DNA of 33,952 nucleotides from Streptomyces triticisoli (GTDB lineage: Bacteria > Actinomycetota > Actinomycetes > Streptomycetales > Streptomycetaceae), in NCBI RefSeq assembly GCF_003270085.1, contig NZ_QFDQ01000233.1, positions 1 through 33,952 on the forward strand. Reading direction: 5' to 3'. Below are positions 32,287-33,952 of this stretch, in pieces; the first letter of the stretch is position 1, and each line of letters begins with the position of its first letter. A program made the translations under genes and the position numbers. A model generated the notes under the pieces. The model was not told where the DNA came from, made no database searches, and saw nothing but the letters and a program-made list of their open reading frames with translations.

Positions 32287-33873
32287 ATGCTCGAAGGTTG
32301 TGTGCCCTGGCCCGAGGAACTGGCAGCGCTCTACCGCCGCAAGGGATACTGGCAGGGACGGCCCCTGGGCGACCTGCTGGACGAGACGTGCGCCCGGTAC
32401 GCCGCCAAGACCGCGCTCGTGTGCGACGAGCGGCGGATGACGTACGCCGAGCTGTCCGAGCAGTCGTCGGCGGTCGCGGGCGGTCTGCTGGACCGCGGCA
32501 TCGGGCGGCTGGACCGTGTCGTCGTCCAGCTGCCCAACGTGCCGGAGTTCATCGTGGTGGTCTTCGCGTTGCTGCGGATCGGGGCGATCCCCGTCATGGC
32601 GCTGCCGGGGCACCGCAAGGTCGAACTCACCCACCTGTGCGCGCACTCGGGGGCGGTCGGTCTGGTGGTGGCCGACGAGATGAAGGGGTTCGACCACCGG
32701 GCGCTGGCTCGTGAGGTGCTGGCCGAGGTGCCCGCGCTGAAGCACGTGGTGGTCGTGGGCGAGGCCGAGGAGTTCACCGCGCTGACGGACCTGTACCTGC
32801 CGGGGCGCCACCTGCCGGAGGTCGATCCGAGCGAGCCGGCGCTCTTCCTGCTGTCCGGCGGGACGACCGGCCTGCCGAAGCTGATCCCCCGGACCCACGA
32901 CGACTACGCGTACAACATGCGGGCCACGGCCGAGGCGCTGCGGTTCGACGAGAACGGCGTGTACCTGGCCGTCAACCCGGTCGGCCACAACTCGGCGCTG
33001 GGCTGCCCGGGGGTGCTGGGCGCGCTGCTCGTCGGCGGCACCGCGGTGCTGACGTCCAGCGTTCGGCCGGACGACGTGTTCGCGCTGCTGGAGCGGGAGC
33101 GGGTGACGCTGACGACGCTGGTGCCGCCCGTGGTGCGGCTCTGGATCGACGCCGCCCGCAAGTCAGGGGCGCGCTTCCCGGACCTGCTGCTCCAAGTGGG
33201 GAGTTCGAAGTTCGACACGGGGCGGGCCGCGGACGTCGGCCCCGGCCTCGGCGCGGGGCTGACGCAGTGGTTCGGAGTGGGGGAAGGGCTGCTCACGTAC
33301 ACGCGGCTGGACGACCCGGAGGAGGTCGTCGTCGGCACGGAGGGGCGGCCGCTGGCCGAGCACGACGAGATCCTCGTCGTCGACGCGGAGGGCCGGCCCG
33401 TGCCCGACGGCACTGAGGGCGAGCTGCTGGTGCGCGGACCGTACACGATCCGCGGCTACTACCGGGCCGAGGAGCAGAACCGGCACGCTTTCACCCCAGA
33501 GGGGTATTTCCGCACCGGGGACATGGTGCGCCGGCGGCCCGACGGAAACATCGTCGTGGTGGGGCGCATCAAGGACATCGTGAACCGCGCCGGTGAGAAG
33601 GTTCCCGCCGAGGAGGTCGAGGAGCACCTGCTCACCCATGCCGCGGTCCGGGACGCGGCGGTGGTCGGCGTGGCCGACCCGGTGCTGGGCGAGCGGTGCG
33701 TCGCCTTCGTCGTCTTCCGCGAGGAGCCGGTGGCGCCGGCCGCGGTCAAGTCCTACCTGCGGGAGCGGGGGCTGGCAACGTACAAGATCCCGGACCGGGT
33801 GGTGGCCGTCGCGGAGTTCCCCCGCACCCCGGTCGGCAAGGTCGACAAGGCGGCGCTGCGCGCTTCGGTCTGA
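32287..33873 (+). CDS. Aryl-acid AMP ligase (EntE/DhbE-like)
   Basis: This 528-residue enzyme resembles 2,3-dihydroxybenzoate and salicylate adenylases, which load a starter acid on an aryl-carrier protein. Motifs: the N-terminal WPEELAALYRRKGYW, LSGGTTGLPKLIPRTHDDY (189-207), QVGSSKFDT, FGVGEGLLTYTRLDDPEE, YFRTGDMVR, and Lys in PVGKVDKAAL near the end. The pocket segment HNSALGCPG gives Asn 235, Ser 236 and Cys 240. Asn 235 is the family mark of aryl acids, while Ser in place of the usual Tyr/Phe at 236 leaves room for a larger acid, perhaps bicyclic such as quinaldic acid; that step is inference. ATG 32287 follows GGAGGG by 6 bases. A long hairpin after the stop ends the transcript. Confidence 0.88.
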   Translation: MLEGCVPWPEELAALYRRKGYWQGRPLGDLLDETCARYAAKTALVCDERRMTYAELSEQSSAVAGGLLDRGIGRLDRVVVQLPNVPEFIVVVFALLRIGAIPVMALPGHRKVELTHLCAHSGAVGLVVADEMKGFDHRALAREVLAEVPALKHVVVVGEAEEFTALTDLYLPGRHLPEVDPSEPALFLLSGGTTGLPKLIPRTHDDYAYNMRATAEALRFDENGVYLAVNPVGHNSALGCPGVLGALLVGGTAVLTSSVRPDDVFALLERERVTLTTLVPPVVRLWIDAARKSGARFPDLLLQVGSSKFDTGRAADVGPGLGAGLTQWFGVGEGLLTYTRLDDPEEVVVGTEGRPLAEHDEILVVDAEGRPVPDGTEGELLVRGPYTIRGYYRAEEQNRHAFTPEGYFRTGDMVRRRPDGNIVVVGRIKDIVNRAGEKVPAEEVEEHLLTHAAVRDAAVVGVADPVLGERCVAFVVFREEPVAPAAVKSYLRERGLATYKIPDRVVAVAEFPRTPVGKVDKAALRASV

Positions 33874-33909
33874 GGACGCGAGCGCCGCCGGGTGCGGGGG
33901 CGGGGCGGC

Positions 33910-33952
33910 CCGTCGCCTTCACGGGCCGGTCAGCGGCCCGTGAAGGCGACGG
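33910..33952 (+). terminator. Long terminator hairpin at the window end
   Basis: Bases 33910-33927 are exactly complementary to 33935-33952 with a 7-base loop, an 18-bp stem 36 bases past the aryl-acid ligase stop. The stem may extend beyond the window. Confidence 0.8.

Overview
The window is high-GC DNA from an actinobacterium, most likely a Streptomyces or close relative. The signs are the codon use, GTG starts with GGAGG-type ribosome sites, rare TTA codons, and gene families typical of streptomycetes (FxSxx-COOH/STAND systems, IS110 and IS6-type relics, NRPS genes). No rRNA, tRNA or CRISPR array was seen.

Region 1 (about 600-12300) is a compact accessory system. It contains two small FxsA-like precursor peptides, each placed just upstream of its own HEXXH-motif putative peptide-modification gene. 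With them are a trypsin-co-occurring (trypco2) protein, a trypsin-like protease ending in an effector-associated domain, a 1300-residue STAND protein of the FxsT type (vWA-like/SAV_2336 region, NB-ARC, TPR), and a VMAP-C protein whose N-terminus also looks like an effector-associated domain. No radical SAM enzyme (FxsB) is present, although it normally defines this peptide class, and both peptides lack the FxSxx C-terminus. Three of the genes carry TTA codons, which suggests bldA-dependent, developmental expression. This is the best candidate here for an undescribed system: a peptide-linked, protease-armed conflict or signalling module.

Region 2 (about 12300-15450) is a scar zone. It holds a truncated rhomboid protease gene, a frameshifted IS110 transposase and an IS6-type transposase tail.

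Region 3 (15452-27506) is a catabolic operon under a divergent MarR regulator: CoA ligase, ABC substrate-binding lipoprotein, enoyl-CoA hydratase, 3-hydroxyacyl-CoA dehydrogenase, acetoacetyl-CoA synthetase-like ligase, amidohydrolase, two ABC permeases, an ABC ATPase, a deleted amidohydrolase remnant and an acyl-CoA dehydrogenase. The enzymes form one round of non-thiolytic side-chain beta-oxidation, comparable to the cou hydroxycinnamate genes of Rhodococcus. Both permease genes are frameshifted. Genes up to about 26110 favour CTC/GTC codons unlike the flanks, while the last two look native, so the operon appears to be a chimera of imported and resident DNA.

Region 4 (27600-28240) is a second scar zone with IclR, integrase and IS701-like fragments. 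Region 5 (28245-33952) is the edge of an NRPS-type gene cluster: a degenerate adenylation-like protein, a VOC-fold protein (possible drug-binding resistance), a stand-alone A-PCP didomain with a kynurenine/tryptophan-like specificity code, and a divergent aryl-acid AMP ligase followed by a strong terminator. This combination recalls quinaldate/quinoxaline-capped peptides such as thiocoraline or echinomycin.
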